Source of the DNA: Nocardiopsis sp. CNR-923 | GTDB taxonomy: Bacteria > Actinomycetota > Actinomycetes > Streptosporangiales > Streptosporangiaceae | Direction of reading: 5' to 3' | DNA: 35,242 nucleotides | Assembly (NCBI RefSeq): GCF_001942255.1 | Contig: NZ_MKKC01000096.1 | Location: forward strand, 1-35,242 | Part shown: positions 1 through 7,166 of the stretch, one piece after another | Position numbering within the stretch: position 1 is the stretch's first letter | Layout: each line of letters starts with the position of its first letter | The notes under the pieces: generated by a model | What the model was told of the DNA's origin: nothing | What the model saw: the letters and a program-made list of their open reading frames with translations, nothing else | The model's database searches: none | Translations under genes and position numbers: made by a program

Positions 1-17
1 AGATCGCCTCGTGCCAT
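1..17 (-). CDS. IS5-family transposase, first codons only (partial)
   Basis: ATG at 17-15 followed by GCA CGA GGC GAT gives M-A-R-G-D, then the window ends. The start matches the usual N-terminus of IS5-type transposases and sits about 60 nt inside the IS end. Only five full codons are visible, so the call rests on the terminal repeat and on the complementary C-terminal fragment at the right edge. Confidence 0.55.
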
Positions 18-77
18 GACTATTGCTCTATCAAAGCCGGGCCCGGCCCGCAGGCGATCTCCCGAACTCGTGATCCA

Positions 78-93
78 AACTCCAGACAGGACC
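78..93 (-). repeat. IS terminal inverted repeat (left)
   Basis: The 16-base sequence GGTCCTGTCTGGAGTT is read inward on the minus strand. It is identical to 35147-35162 on the plus strand. The flanking base pair TA plus the first G of the IS makes the TAG stop of the neighbouring allantoinase gene. Confidence 0.85.
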
Positions 94-1046
94 TAGGCGG
101 TCGGGGGCGTCCACACGGGCAACCCGGCCACGGCGCGCCAGTGGTGCGCGATGTCCATGCGCCGGGCGAACCAGACGCCGTTCCGGTCCCGGACGTGTTC
201 GAGGAAGCGCTCGATCCCGGCGACACGGCCGGGCCGCCCGCTCAGCCGAGCGTGGAGGCCGACCGACATCATCGCCGGATGCCGCTCCCCCTCCCGCCAC
301 AGCGTGTCGAAGGCGTCGACGCAGTACCGGGCGAAGTCCTCGGCGTGCACGAAGTCGCCGCCGGCCATGAAGCGCATGTCGTTGGTGTCGAAGGCGTACG
401 GCACGATCACGTGACTGCGACCGGCGACCTCGACCACACGCGGCAGGTCGTCGTCGTAGGCGTCCGAGTCGTACAGGAACCCGCCCTCCTCAACCAGCAG
501 GCGCCGGGTGTTGGTCGAGGGCGCGCCCTTGGTGTGCCAGCCCACCGGACGCACGCCCGCCGCGCGCTGGACGCGGTCCACGGTCCTGGCGATGATCTCC
601 CGCTCGTGGACCTCGGGCATCTCGGCATGGCGTTCCCAGCGGTAGCCGTGGCAGGCGATCTCGTGGCCACGCCCCACCACGTCCCGGGCCAGCCACGGGC
701 AGCGTTCGATCGCCCGGCCAGCGGCGCTCACCGTGCACGGAACCCCGAAACCCTCCAGCAGGTTCATGATCCGGTGGTGCCCGACACGCGGAGCGTAGTC
801 GAAGTGCGACGCCAGGCAGGGGTTGGGCACCACCGCCACTGGTTCGTCGATCTCGTAGACGCTCTCGTTGCGTTCGTCCCCGTCCGCCGTCGACAGTTCC
901 GCTCCGGCCTCGACGTTGAGCACGAGGGACACCGCGACGCGGGCTCCTTCCGGCCATCGCGGGTCGGGCGGATCGTCGCCGTAGCCGCGAAAGTCGCGAC
1001 GTCCGATTGATGTGTCGTCGGCGCCCACGATGGCCCTCCCAGTCAC
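93..1046 (-). CDS. puuE: Polysaccharide-deacetylase-fold hydrolase, allantoinase PuuE-like
   Basis: The 317-residue product resembles PuuE, the cofactor-poor allantoinase of the NodB/polysaccharide deacetylase superfamily, which opens allantoin to allantoate in purine catabolism. Family-like features are the early RDFRGYGDDPPDPRWP segment, VSLVLNVEAGAE, the H-x-x-x-CHGYRWE block and the late SVGLHARLSGRPGR block. Length fits PuuE (about 300-317 aa). The GTG start at 1046-1044 overlaps the TGA stop of a short upstream frame (GTGA); an in-frame GTG a few codons later is an alternative. The TAG stop straddles the IS junction, so the last residues may not be native. It could also be a related deacetylase of another substrate; no other ureide gene is in the window. 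Confidence 0.8.
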   Translation of the reverse strand: MTGRAIVGADDTSIGRRDFRGYGDDPPDPRWPEGARVAVSLVLNVEAGAELSTADGDERNESVYEIDEPVAVVPNPCLASHFDYAPRVGHHRIMNLLEGFGVPCTVSAAGRAIERCPWLARDVVGRGHEIACHGYRWERHAEMPEVHEREIIARTVDRVQRAAGVRPVGWHTKGAPSTNTRRLLVEEGGFLYDSDAYDDDLPRVVEVAGRSHVIVPYAFDTNDMRFMAGGDFVHAEDFARYCVDAFDTLWREGERHPAMMSVGLHARLSGRPGRVAGIERFLEHVRDRNGVWFARRMDIAHHWRAVAGLPVWTPPTA

Positions 1047-1231
1047 CGGCGGCTCTCCAGGACGTACTCCTTGAACTGTGCCCGTGATGAGGGCCGGGAC
1101 AGACTCGCGGTCGGCAAAGTCCCGGCATCGGCCATCAGCTCCAGGAACCGTTCCCGAAGGCGGGCCAGTTCCTGCTTGGTGAACGACAGGGTGGTCGCAA
1201 CCTCCTGAAAGTCACGGTGTTGCGACCACCA
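1043..1231 (-). CDS. Short open frame coupled to puuE, probably a gene remnant
   Basis: An open frame runs from just after a TAG (1234-1232) to a TGA at 1045-1043 that overlaps the puuE GTG start. It encodes a charged helical-looking peptide (…SFTKQELARLRERFLELMADAG… ending in EYVLESRR). No ATG, GTG or TTG is in frame. A CTG at 1189-1187 lies 11 nt after an AGGAGG at 1206-1201 and could start a 48-residue product; otherwise this is the 3' remnant of a lost gene. No family recognised. Confidence 0.35.
   Translation of the reverse strand, partial: WWSQHRDFQEVATTLSFTKQELARLRERFLELMADAGTLPTASLSRPSSRAQFKEYVLESRR
1190..1230. terminator. Perfect 12-bp inverted repeat downstream of ettA
   Basis: Arms 1190-1201 (GGTGGTCGCAAC) and 1219-1230 (GTTGCGACCACC) are exact reverse complements around a 17-nt loop. 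It lies 43-83 nt past the ettA stop and could be its terminator, without a T tract. Alternatively it is an operator or an RNA hairpin that holds the AGGAGG (1206-1201) in its loop and controls the small frame coupled to puuE. Confidence 0.5.
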
Positions 1232-1272
1232 CTAGAACCCAAGCGGTCCGCGGGGCCTCGAACGCGTCGGGG

Positions 1273-2937
1273 TCAGCTGCGGGTCAGCTTGCGGTGGGTG
1301 ACCGCGTGCGGGCGCGCGGCCTCGGGGCCCAGGCGCTCGATCTTGTTCTGCTCGTAGGACTCGAAGTTGCCCTCGAACCAGAACCAGTTGGCGCCGCCCT
1401 CCCACGCGAGGATGTGCGTGGCGACGCGGTCGAGGAACCAACGGTCGTGGGAGGTGATCACGGCGCAGCCGGGGAAGTCCAGCAGCGCGTTCTCCAGCGA
1501 ACCGAGGGTCTCCACGTCCAGGTCGTTGGTGGGCTCGTCCAGGAGCAGGAGGTTGCCGCCCTGCTTGAGGGTGAGCGCCAGGTTGACCCGGTTGCGCTCG
1601 CCGCCGGAGAGAACTCCGGAGGGCTTTTGCTGGTCGGAGCCCTTGAAGCCGAACGCGGCGACGTAGGCGCGGCTGGGGATCTCGACCTTGCCGACCTCGA
1701 TGAAGGTCTCGCCGTCGGAGATGGTCTCCCAGACGTTCTTGGTGTCGTCGATCCGGCCGCGGTACTGGTCGACGTAGGAGATGTCGACGGTGTCACCGAC
1801 GTTGATCCTGCCCTCGTCGGGCGTCTCCTCGCCGACGATCATCTTGAACAGGGTCGTCTTACCGACACCGTTGGGGCCGATGACGCCGACGATGCCGTTC
1901 GGCGGGAGCGAGAAGCTCAGGTCCTCGATCAGGACGCGGTCGTCGAAGCCCTTGGTGAGGTTCTTCACCTCCACGACCGTGTTGCCCAGGCGCGGACCCG
2001 GCGGGATCTGGATCTCCTCGAAGTCCAGCTTGCGGGTCTTGTCGGCCTCGGCGGCCATCTCCTCGTAACGCTGGAGGCGGGCCTTGCTCTTGGTCTGGCG
2101 GGCCTTGGCGTTGGAGCGGACCCACTCCAGCTCGTCCTTGAGGCGCTTGGACCGCTTCGCGTCCTTTTGCCCCTCGACCTTCAGACGGGTCTGCTTGGTC
2201 TCCAGGTAGGTGCTGTAGTTGCCCTCGTAGGGGTAGAACTGGCCGCGGTCCAGCTCCAGGATCCACGTGGCGACGTGGTCGAGGAAGTACCGGTCGTGGG
2301 TGATCGCGACGATGGTGCCGGGGTACTTGGCCAGGTGCTGCTCCAGCCAGTTCACGCTCTCGGCGTCGAGGTGGTTGGTGGGCTCGTCCAGGAGCAGCAG
2401 GTCGGGCTGTTCGAGCAGCAGCTTGCACAGGGCGACGCGGCGCTTCTCGCCACCGGACAGTTGGGTGACCGAGGCGTCGCCGGGCGGGCAGCGCAGGGCG
2501 TCCATCGCCTGCGCGAGCTGGCTGTCCAGGTCCCACGCGTTGCGGTGGTCGAGTTGCTCCTGGAGCTTGCCCATCTCCTCCAACAGGTCGTCGGAGTAGT
2601 CGGTCGCCATCTGCTCGGCGATCTCGTTGAAGCGGGTCAGCATCGCCTTGGTCTCGGCGACGCCGTCCTCGACGTTCTCCAGGACGGTCTTGTCCGCGTC
2701 GAGCTGGGGCTCCTGGGCGAGCAGCCCGACGGTGAACCCGGGCATCAGTCGCGCCTCACCGTTGGACGGCTGCTCGATGCCGGCCATGATCTTCAGCAGC
2801 GTCGACTTACCCGCACCGTTGGGCCCCACGACGCCGATCTTGGCTCCGGGCAGGAACGACCCCGAAACGTTGTCAAGGACGACCTTGTCGCCGTGCGCCT
2901 TGCGCACGTTTTGCATGGTGTAGATGTACTCCGGCAT
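1273..2937 (-). CDS. ettA: Energy-dependent translational throttle protein EttA (ABC-F ATPase)
   Basis: A 554-residue cytoplasmic ABC-F protein with two ABC ATPase domains and no membrane segment. The first Walker A (GPNGAGKST) is near residue 40 and the second (GPNGVGKTT) near 355; each domain has an LSGGE signature and LLLLDEPT Walker B. The charged linker between them, rich in K and R (about residues 245-305), is the tRNA-interaction motif of this family. The start MPEYIYTMQNVRKAHG matches EttA proteins of Actinobacteria, and length fits (about 555). EttA binds the ribosomal E site and gates entry into elongation according to ADP/ATP ratio. It appears monocistronic; an inverted repeat sits 59-96 nt upstream of the ATG. 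Confidence 0.95.
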   Translation of the reverse strand: MPEYIYTMQNVRKAHGDKVVLDNVSGSFLPGAKIGVVGPNGAGKSTLLKIMAGIEQPSNGEARLMPGFTVGLLAQEPQLDADKTVLENVEDGVAETKAMLTRFNEIAEQMATDYSDDLLEEMGKLQEQLDHRNAWDLDSQLAQAMDALRCPPGDASVTQLSGGEKRRVALCKLLLEQPDLLLLDEPTNHLDAESVNWLEQHLAKYPGTIVAITHDRYFLDHVATWILELDRGQFYPYEGNYSTYLETKQTRLKVEGQKDAKRSKRLKDELEWVRSNAKARQTKSKARLQRYEEMAAEADKTRKLDFEEIQIPPGPRLGNTVVEVKNLTKGFDDRVLIEDLSFSLPPNGIVGVIGPNGVGKTTLFKMIVGEETPDEGRINVGDTVDISYVDQYRGRIDDTKNVWETISDGETFIEVGKVEIPSRAYVAAFGFKGSDQQKPSGVLSGGERNRVNLALTLKQGGNLLLLDEPTNDLDVETLGSLENALLDFPGCAVITSHDRWFLDRVATHILAWEGGANWFWFEGNFESYEQNKIERLGPEAARPHAVTHRKLTRS

Positions 2938-2995
2938 GTCTTCCAGACTAGGGTGTCGGCGCCTGTGCCGAGACCTGAGGGATCACGTGCGCGAC

Positions 2996-3033
2996 CGCGT
3001 TCCAGGGCCCGACGGGTCACGCACTGGAACGCG
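2996..3033. promoter_or_regulatory. Perfect 10-bp inverted repeat upstream of ettA
   Basis: Arms CGCGTTCCAG (2996-3005) and CTGGAACGCG (3024-3033) are exact reverse complements, 18 nt apart. They lie 59-96 nt upstream of the ettA start. This could be a dyad operator or, if transcribed, a leader hairpin. No regulator is identified. Confidence 0.4.
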
Positions 3034-3176
3034 TCGGGGCGGCCCGGTCTTCCCGATGACGCGAAGACGACGCACTCGCGCGGCCTCGTCGGAGACGTCA
3101 CGCAACGGCAGGAGGGGGACCGCCCACCGGCACGGGCCCTCCCCGGTCTCGGAACGGGTGCTCGCCCGTGCGCCTT

Positions 3177-3446
3177 CTACCGATCCCGCCTGCGCGGCAG
3201 CGCAGGCCCGGATCCGGCGCGGGTCTCGATCACCCGGTCCACGGGGACGTAGTCGGTCGCGTTGAACGTAGCGCCACGTCCCGACTCGGTCCTGCCATCC
3301 CAGGTCCATCCGTCCTTCGGCCCGAGGGCGACATGGCCCAGGTAATCGGGACCGACCAGCGCGCGGTCGACGTCGGCGCCCCGGGTCCAGGGAAAGCGCC
3401 GCCACTCCAACGTGAAGTCCAGCCCCCGCCAGGGCAGGAAGGCGTC
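3177..3446 (-). pseudogene. 3' fragment of an unidentified gene
   Basis: The minus-strand frame ending at 3177 encodes a peptide with good coding character (DAFLPWRGLDFTLEWRRF, then GPDYLGHVALGPKDGWTWDG and TFNATDYVPVDRV), rich in aromatic residues. Coding character fades upstream of about 3446, where a plus-strand DUF397 fragment takes over, and there is no convincing start (TTG at 3410 is possible). I read it as the C-terminal part of a gene cut by a rearrangement. Family unknown. Confidence 0.45.
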
Positions 3447-3544
3447 CGGCGCACGTCCGCGACACCCAGAACCGCGACAGGGAAACCCTCTCCTTCGACG
3501 CCTGGGAGTGGCACACCATCCTGAACGTCGCCGCGGGCCCGTGA
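3446..3544 (+). pseudogene. DUF397 C-terminal fragment
   Basis: A plus-strand frame ending with TGA at 3542-3544 encodes AHVRDTQNRDRETLSFDAWE followed by WHTILNVAAGP. This matches the second half of DUF397 proteins, small actinobacterial proteins (about 60-80 aa) usually paired with XRE-type regulators, whose pattern is V-R-D-(S/T)-K-D-x-(D/E)…L-x-F-x-x-x-E-W…F. The N-terminal WRKSSYS and CVEVA parts are absent upstream, and no partner regulator is in the window. It is a relic left by deletion or rearrangement. Confidence 0.55.
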
Positions 3545-3834
3545 CCCGGCCTTCGCTCCTTCGCAGTCCCCACCGGTCACGGGCGGAGATCCCGTCGCTG
3601 CCCTGACATCGAAGACTCCCCCCTCACCGGCCCGGGTCTTCGGCCACCCTCCCACGCGCCCCAACCCCCACGATCCGGATCCCGGCCCGCCGGGCCCGTC
3701 CGAACAGGCGAGCCCGCATCCGCGCCGCCCCGCTCCCAGCCCCCCGCACTCCCGCCACGCGACCGCACCGCGGCCCGGAGCATCGACGCACAGGGCATCC
3801 GCTGTCCGCGCCTGACCCAGTGTTTCCGGGATGG
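3545..3834. other. Intergenic stretch without recognisable gene
   Basis: High-GC sequence between the DUF397 relic and the end of the DUF4192 gene. Open frames exist on both strands, but none has family-like residues, a good ribosome site or consistent codon usage. I see nothing functional. Confidence 0.5.
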
Positions 3835-5054
3835 CTACGCGTCCCAGTCCTCCTTGCCCTCCGTCCAGCGAGGTGCGGCCTCCCGCCACCGGCGCACCGG
3901 CATCCCCCAGGCCAGGGCGCGGCTCATGAGCAGCGCCATCGAGTACCCGGGATCGGCGGTCAAGGACACGTCCAGGGCAGCGGCGGCCAGTTCCCGGTCG
4001 TCGCTCTGCCAGGCCGCGACCGCGAGCAGGGAGGCCGGGGCCGCCCGCAGGCGTTCGGGGACGTGGCGCGTGACCCGGCTCCAAAGCCGCCGGTGCGCAT
4101 CCGCGCTCCGGGCGGTGATCCGCGCCCACGCCTCGTCGCGCACACGCGTCTGCGTCAGGTACACGCCCAGAGAGGCCAGCTCGCGGGGCTCGGTGACGCT
4201 CTCGCCACGGCTCTCCGCCCGAACCGCGGCGCGCACCGTGGGAAGCCCCAGGTCCACCAGGCGTCGGAACCGCGGGCGGCACGGTCGCGGGCCAGGTCCT
4301 CCATGTCCTCGGCGGCCGCCGCCACCTCCGTGGCGAGTGGACCGGCGACCGGTTCGAGCAGGGCCCGCACCCGCGCGGACTCGGCCCGTGACGCGTGGAC
4401 CGGCGACAGGGGCGTGATGCCGTGCAGGACGGCGTCGGCCGGGGCCGTGGAGCGGTCCACGTCGACCACCGTGCCCTCGGGCGGGCAGCAGGAGGGGTCG
4501 ACGCAGGTGTAGGACCAGTACCGGCCGTCGGTGACCCGAAGGGCGTCGATGACGGTGATCCCGCGCTCCCGCGCGGCGGCCACGAGTGCGTCGACGTACG
4601 GGGTGACCCGGTCCGGGGGGCCGAACGCGACGACCAGTAGGGCGTCACAGCGTTCGGCGACCGCGTGGTCGACGACCGGAGGCGCGCTTGGCGAGCCTGG
4701 CGGCGCCCCCTGGCCGTTCAGGTCCGCGCGCAGCACCGTGTGCACACGGCCGTCCTGGAGCGCCAGGACCACGAGTCCGGGGTCGGGAGGTCCGCCCGCG
4801 AGGTAGGGCAGCACGGCGATGACGTCGGTCGGGGTGGTGAGCCTGAGCGCGGCCGGAGACCCGCCCGGAGGGTCGGTCGCCGAGTCGTGGGAGGGCCGGT
4901 CCGGCACACCGGTGGCCGCGTCCCCGGGAGCGCGGGGACACGGGAGGGGAAAGGGCTCATGCCCGGGGGGAGAGGGGGCGGGGCCAAGCTCGGCGCCGCC
5001 GCGGCGGTCGGGCTCGTAGGGGTCTGCCGGGTGTCCGTGGTGGTCGAAGCGCAT
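3835..5054 (-). CDS. DUF4192 family protein (frame broken once)
   Basis: After joining two frames the product is about 405 residues, normal for DUF4192 proteins of Actinobacteria, whose function is unknown. The N-terminal half (ATG at 5054) carries a Pro/Gly-rich leader, then LTTPTDVIAVLPYLAGGPPD and LVVLALQDGR, the usual DUF4192 entry, and later ALRVTDGRYWSYTCVDPSCC with the conserved W-x-Y-x-C…CC block. The C-terminal half continues in another frame (LGVYLTQTRVRDEAWARI, then LLAVAAWQSDD and LSLTADPGYSMA-like residues). The switch lies at roughly 4260-4290 and needs one added base. Sequencing error is more likely than decay because both halves are well preserved. Confidence 0.75.
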
Positions 5055-5257
5055 ACCTCAACGGTGCGTGATCGGAGGGGCGCGCACAATGGCGTCTCGG
5101 GGACTGTGGACGACGAACGCGTCCCCATTCGGGACCGGATCCCCCTCCGGCCCCACTGGCACCCGGTGGACGGTGGAGAACGGTCCTGGGACCGTCACCC
5201 GCCCGGGACGACACCGGTGGACCGCCAGGGCACGGCGGTCCCTCCAGGCTCCCATGG

Positions 5258-6617
5258 TCACTCGACCTCGCCGCACGAGCCGCCGCGCCCGGACAGATTC
5301 CCCTCGCGCGGCCCGGGAATCTTGCCCGGCGCCCCCGGACACCCGACGGGCAGGCACACCCGGTTGCGCCCGGTCTCCTTGGCCCGGTACAGGGCCAGGT
5401 CCGCCGCGGTCAGCAGCTCGACCAGGTCGTTGCCGTGCTCGCCGATGACCGCCGCGCCGATCGAGACCGTGATGGACACCGGCACGTCGTCCACGGAGAT
5501 CTCCATGCACCCGACCTGCGCCCGCAGCCGCTCAGCCGCGTGCCAGGCCTCCGACGCGTCCGAACCCGGCAGCAGCACGACGAACTCCTCGCCTCCGAAG
5601 CGGCCGAGCAGGTCGGACTGGCGCAACTGCTGCGCGATGGTCGTCGCCACCCCGAGCAGCACCTGGTCGCCGAACAGGTGACCGTAGTTGTCGTTGACCC
5701 GTTTGAAGTGTCGATGTCGATGATCAGCACGGCGGCCATCCCGCGCCCCGAACGCGCCCTGGCGATCTCCCCCGACGCCTCCTGCTCCCAGGTCGGCGCG
5801 TTCAGCAAACCCGTCTTGGGGTCGGTGCGTGCCGCCATCTGCAACTGCTGGAACAGCAGGCTGCGCTGGAGGAGCAGAACCGGCGGAACCGCGATGGCCA
5901 ACAGGAACAACGTGAGCTGCGCGAGGATCGCCACGGTCACCCCCACACATAACTCGACGGCGTCGACCGTGCACGCTTCCCGGTCCCACATGGGCCGCAA
6001 CGACGCCCCGGGCCCCATGCTGATCCGGGCCGCCAGAGCCACCAGGACCGTGTTCAACACGGTGAACCCGGCACAGCACACGACCGCGATCAGCACCCCT
6101 GCGCCGGTGGCGAGGCTGTGGTGAGCGTCGGGCGCCCCTCCCAGCGCGTCCCAGAGCCCGTCCGCGGTCACCGCGTGCCACACCACCGACGCCAGGAAGC
6201 CCGACAACCCGACGGCGGTGGCGTTGAAGACCCGCCGGTGCGCCACGCCCGCCTGGCTCGCAGTTGCAGCAGCAAGAACACCGGGACGGGGACGATGAGT
6301 GAGTACACGGGCGGCAGCAGAAGGACGATCGGGAACCACCACGCCCCCAGCAGATCCCGGGCCAACCCGGCGGGCACGCCCAGGCGACGGATCGCCTCCA
6401 CGCAGATCCCCGCGCACACGGTCAGCGCCAGGAAGGTCACGACGTCGGCGAGCGTCACGGCGGTCAGCGCCGCCGCGGCGCCGAACAGGAACAACGTCGC
6501 GAACAGGAGCAGGCCCATGTAGACGATCAGGCCCCGAGGCTGTTGGAGGATCGCCCAGCTCGACCGTTCCCCGGCGGCCAGGCCCTCCGCCGCCAACGGC
6601 TTCTCCGAGATACTCAC
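5258..6617 (-). CDS. Membrane-bound diguanylate cyclase (GGDEF), two apparent frameshifts
   Basis: Corrected length is about 453 residues. The GTG start at 6617-6615 (M-S-I-S-E-K-P) follows a GGAGG-rich leader. Residues about 30-270 hold several hydrophobic segments (IVYMGLLLFATLFLFGAAAA; AWWFPIVLLLPPVYSLIVPV; AILAQLTLFLLAIAVPPVLL). A C-terminal GGDEF domain follows: DIDHFKRVNDNYGH, intact GGEEF active site, and an RQSD I-site five residues before it, so product inhibition by c-di-GMP is expected. It should make c-di-GMP at the membrane, a signal that holds back sporulation in filamentous actinomycetes. Breaks lie near 6255 and near 5710; at the second, one missing C restores the DIDHF codons exactly. 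Confidence 0.85.
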
Positions 6618-6822
6618 GCCTCCATCCTCCCTCCCTGCGTCACGCTCCGCAGTCCGACCCCTACACGTGCTAGCGATAGGCGAACCACCTCCTCCGGTCC
6701 TCCCTTCGACGACCCGATGTCGCACGGAGTTCCACACCGTCGCCACTCGGCGACCGCCGGGGACACCACGCGTACGGGTGGGTACGTCAGCGCGGCCCGG
6801 CGTGCCACCCCCAACACTTTAC

Positions 6823-6837
6823 ATTACGTTGGGTAAT
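6823..6837. promoter_or_regulatory. AT-rich spot with small palindrome upstream of the GGDEF gene
   Basis: ATTAC (6823-6827) and GTAAT (6833-6837) form a dyad with a 5-nt centre, inside the most AT-rich spot of the region. On the minus strand a TTAAGC-17-TAAAGT pair overlaps it and could be a promoter for the diguanylate cyclase about 200 nt away. Matches to consensus are partial. Confidence 0.25.
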
Positions 6838-6940
6838 AGCTTAATTGCTGATTGTATGATCGGCGCAGGCAGGGACTAGATTGTCTCCAGGCTCGCGCTC
6901 CGTCAGGCGGGTGGGAACCAGGCTTCGCGGTGTTCTACCG

Positions 6941-6946
6941 TAGGAT
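6941..6946 (+). promoter_or_regulatory. Candidate -10 box (TAGGAT) for the 8-codon micro-ORF
   Basis: TAGGAT fits the actinobacterial TANNNT -10 pattern and would give a leader of about 85 nt to the ATG at 7038. No good -35 box is placed; a GGAACC further upstream would instead suit an ECF-type sigma factor. Weak call. Confidence 0.25.
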
Positions 6947-7037
6947 CCGGCTTCGATGGCCGTTTTCGGACACGAGGCGCCGAACGAACCGGGATCCCGC
7001 CCCACGAGCTCGGCGCCGCCCGATCGGAGGAGGACAC

Positions 7038-7064
7038 ATGTACAGCACCGTGCAATGGACCTGA
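7038..7064 (+). CDS. 8-residue micro-ORF MYSTVQWT
   Basis: ATG TAC AGC ACC GTG CAA TGG ACC TGA, preceded at ideal distance by GGAGGAGG (7026-7033). Nine nt after the stop begins a very strong hairpin, and the next gene (the dynamin) is convergent, so the peptide has no downstream gene to attenuate. The transcript would be short. It may encode a tiny peptide, or translation may simply protect or time a small RNA. No family recognised. Confidence 0.4.
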   Translation: MYSTVQWT

Positions 7065-7073
7065 GACCCGACG

Positions 7074-7119
7074 CGACCCGGGGGCGGGTGGCACGTCGCG
7101 TGCCACCGCCCCCGGGTCG
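7074..7119. terminator. Strong GC hairpin between micro-ORF and dynB-like gene
   Basis: Left arm 7074-7095 and right arm 7099-7119 pair over 21 bp with one bulged base and a 3-nt loop. It lies just after the micro-ORF stop and 48 nt beyond the stop of the convergent GTPase gene, so it probably serves as a bidirectional terminator. Confidence 0.8.
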
Positions 7120-7166
7120 TCTGACCAGCCCCGCGCGGAGCGGCCGTACTCACACGGCGAACGGCC

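Larger units (their letters stand above)
1..93 (-). mobile_element. IS5-family insertion sequence, 5' end (partial)
   Basis: Read on the minus strand, the segment starts with the terminal repeat GGTCCTGTCTGGAGTT (93 down to 78) and, after a short leader, reaches an ATG at 17-15 followed by codons for A-R-G-D. IS5-family transposases of actinomycetes commonly begin with M-x-R-G-D-L. The rest of the element lies beyond the left edge. A matching terminal repeat and the 3' end of such a transposase lie at the other edge in the same orientation. Seen: repeat and N-terminal codons. Inferred: family. Confidence 0.8.

Noticed and set aside
1294..3252. 652-codon plus-strand open frame opposite ettA
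   Set aside because: It mirrors the ettA codons; residues are repetitive L/V/G/D/E without family features. A GC-driven antisense shadow.
5258..6617. Diguanylate cyclase as a true pseudogene
   Set aside because: Active site and I-site are intact and each break is one base; several neighbours show the same kind of error.
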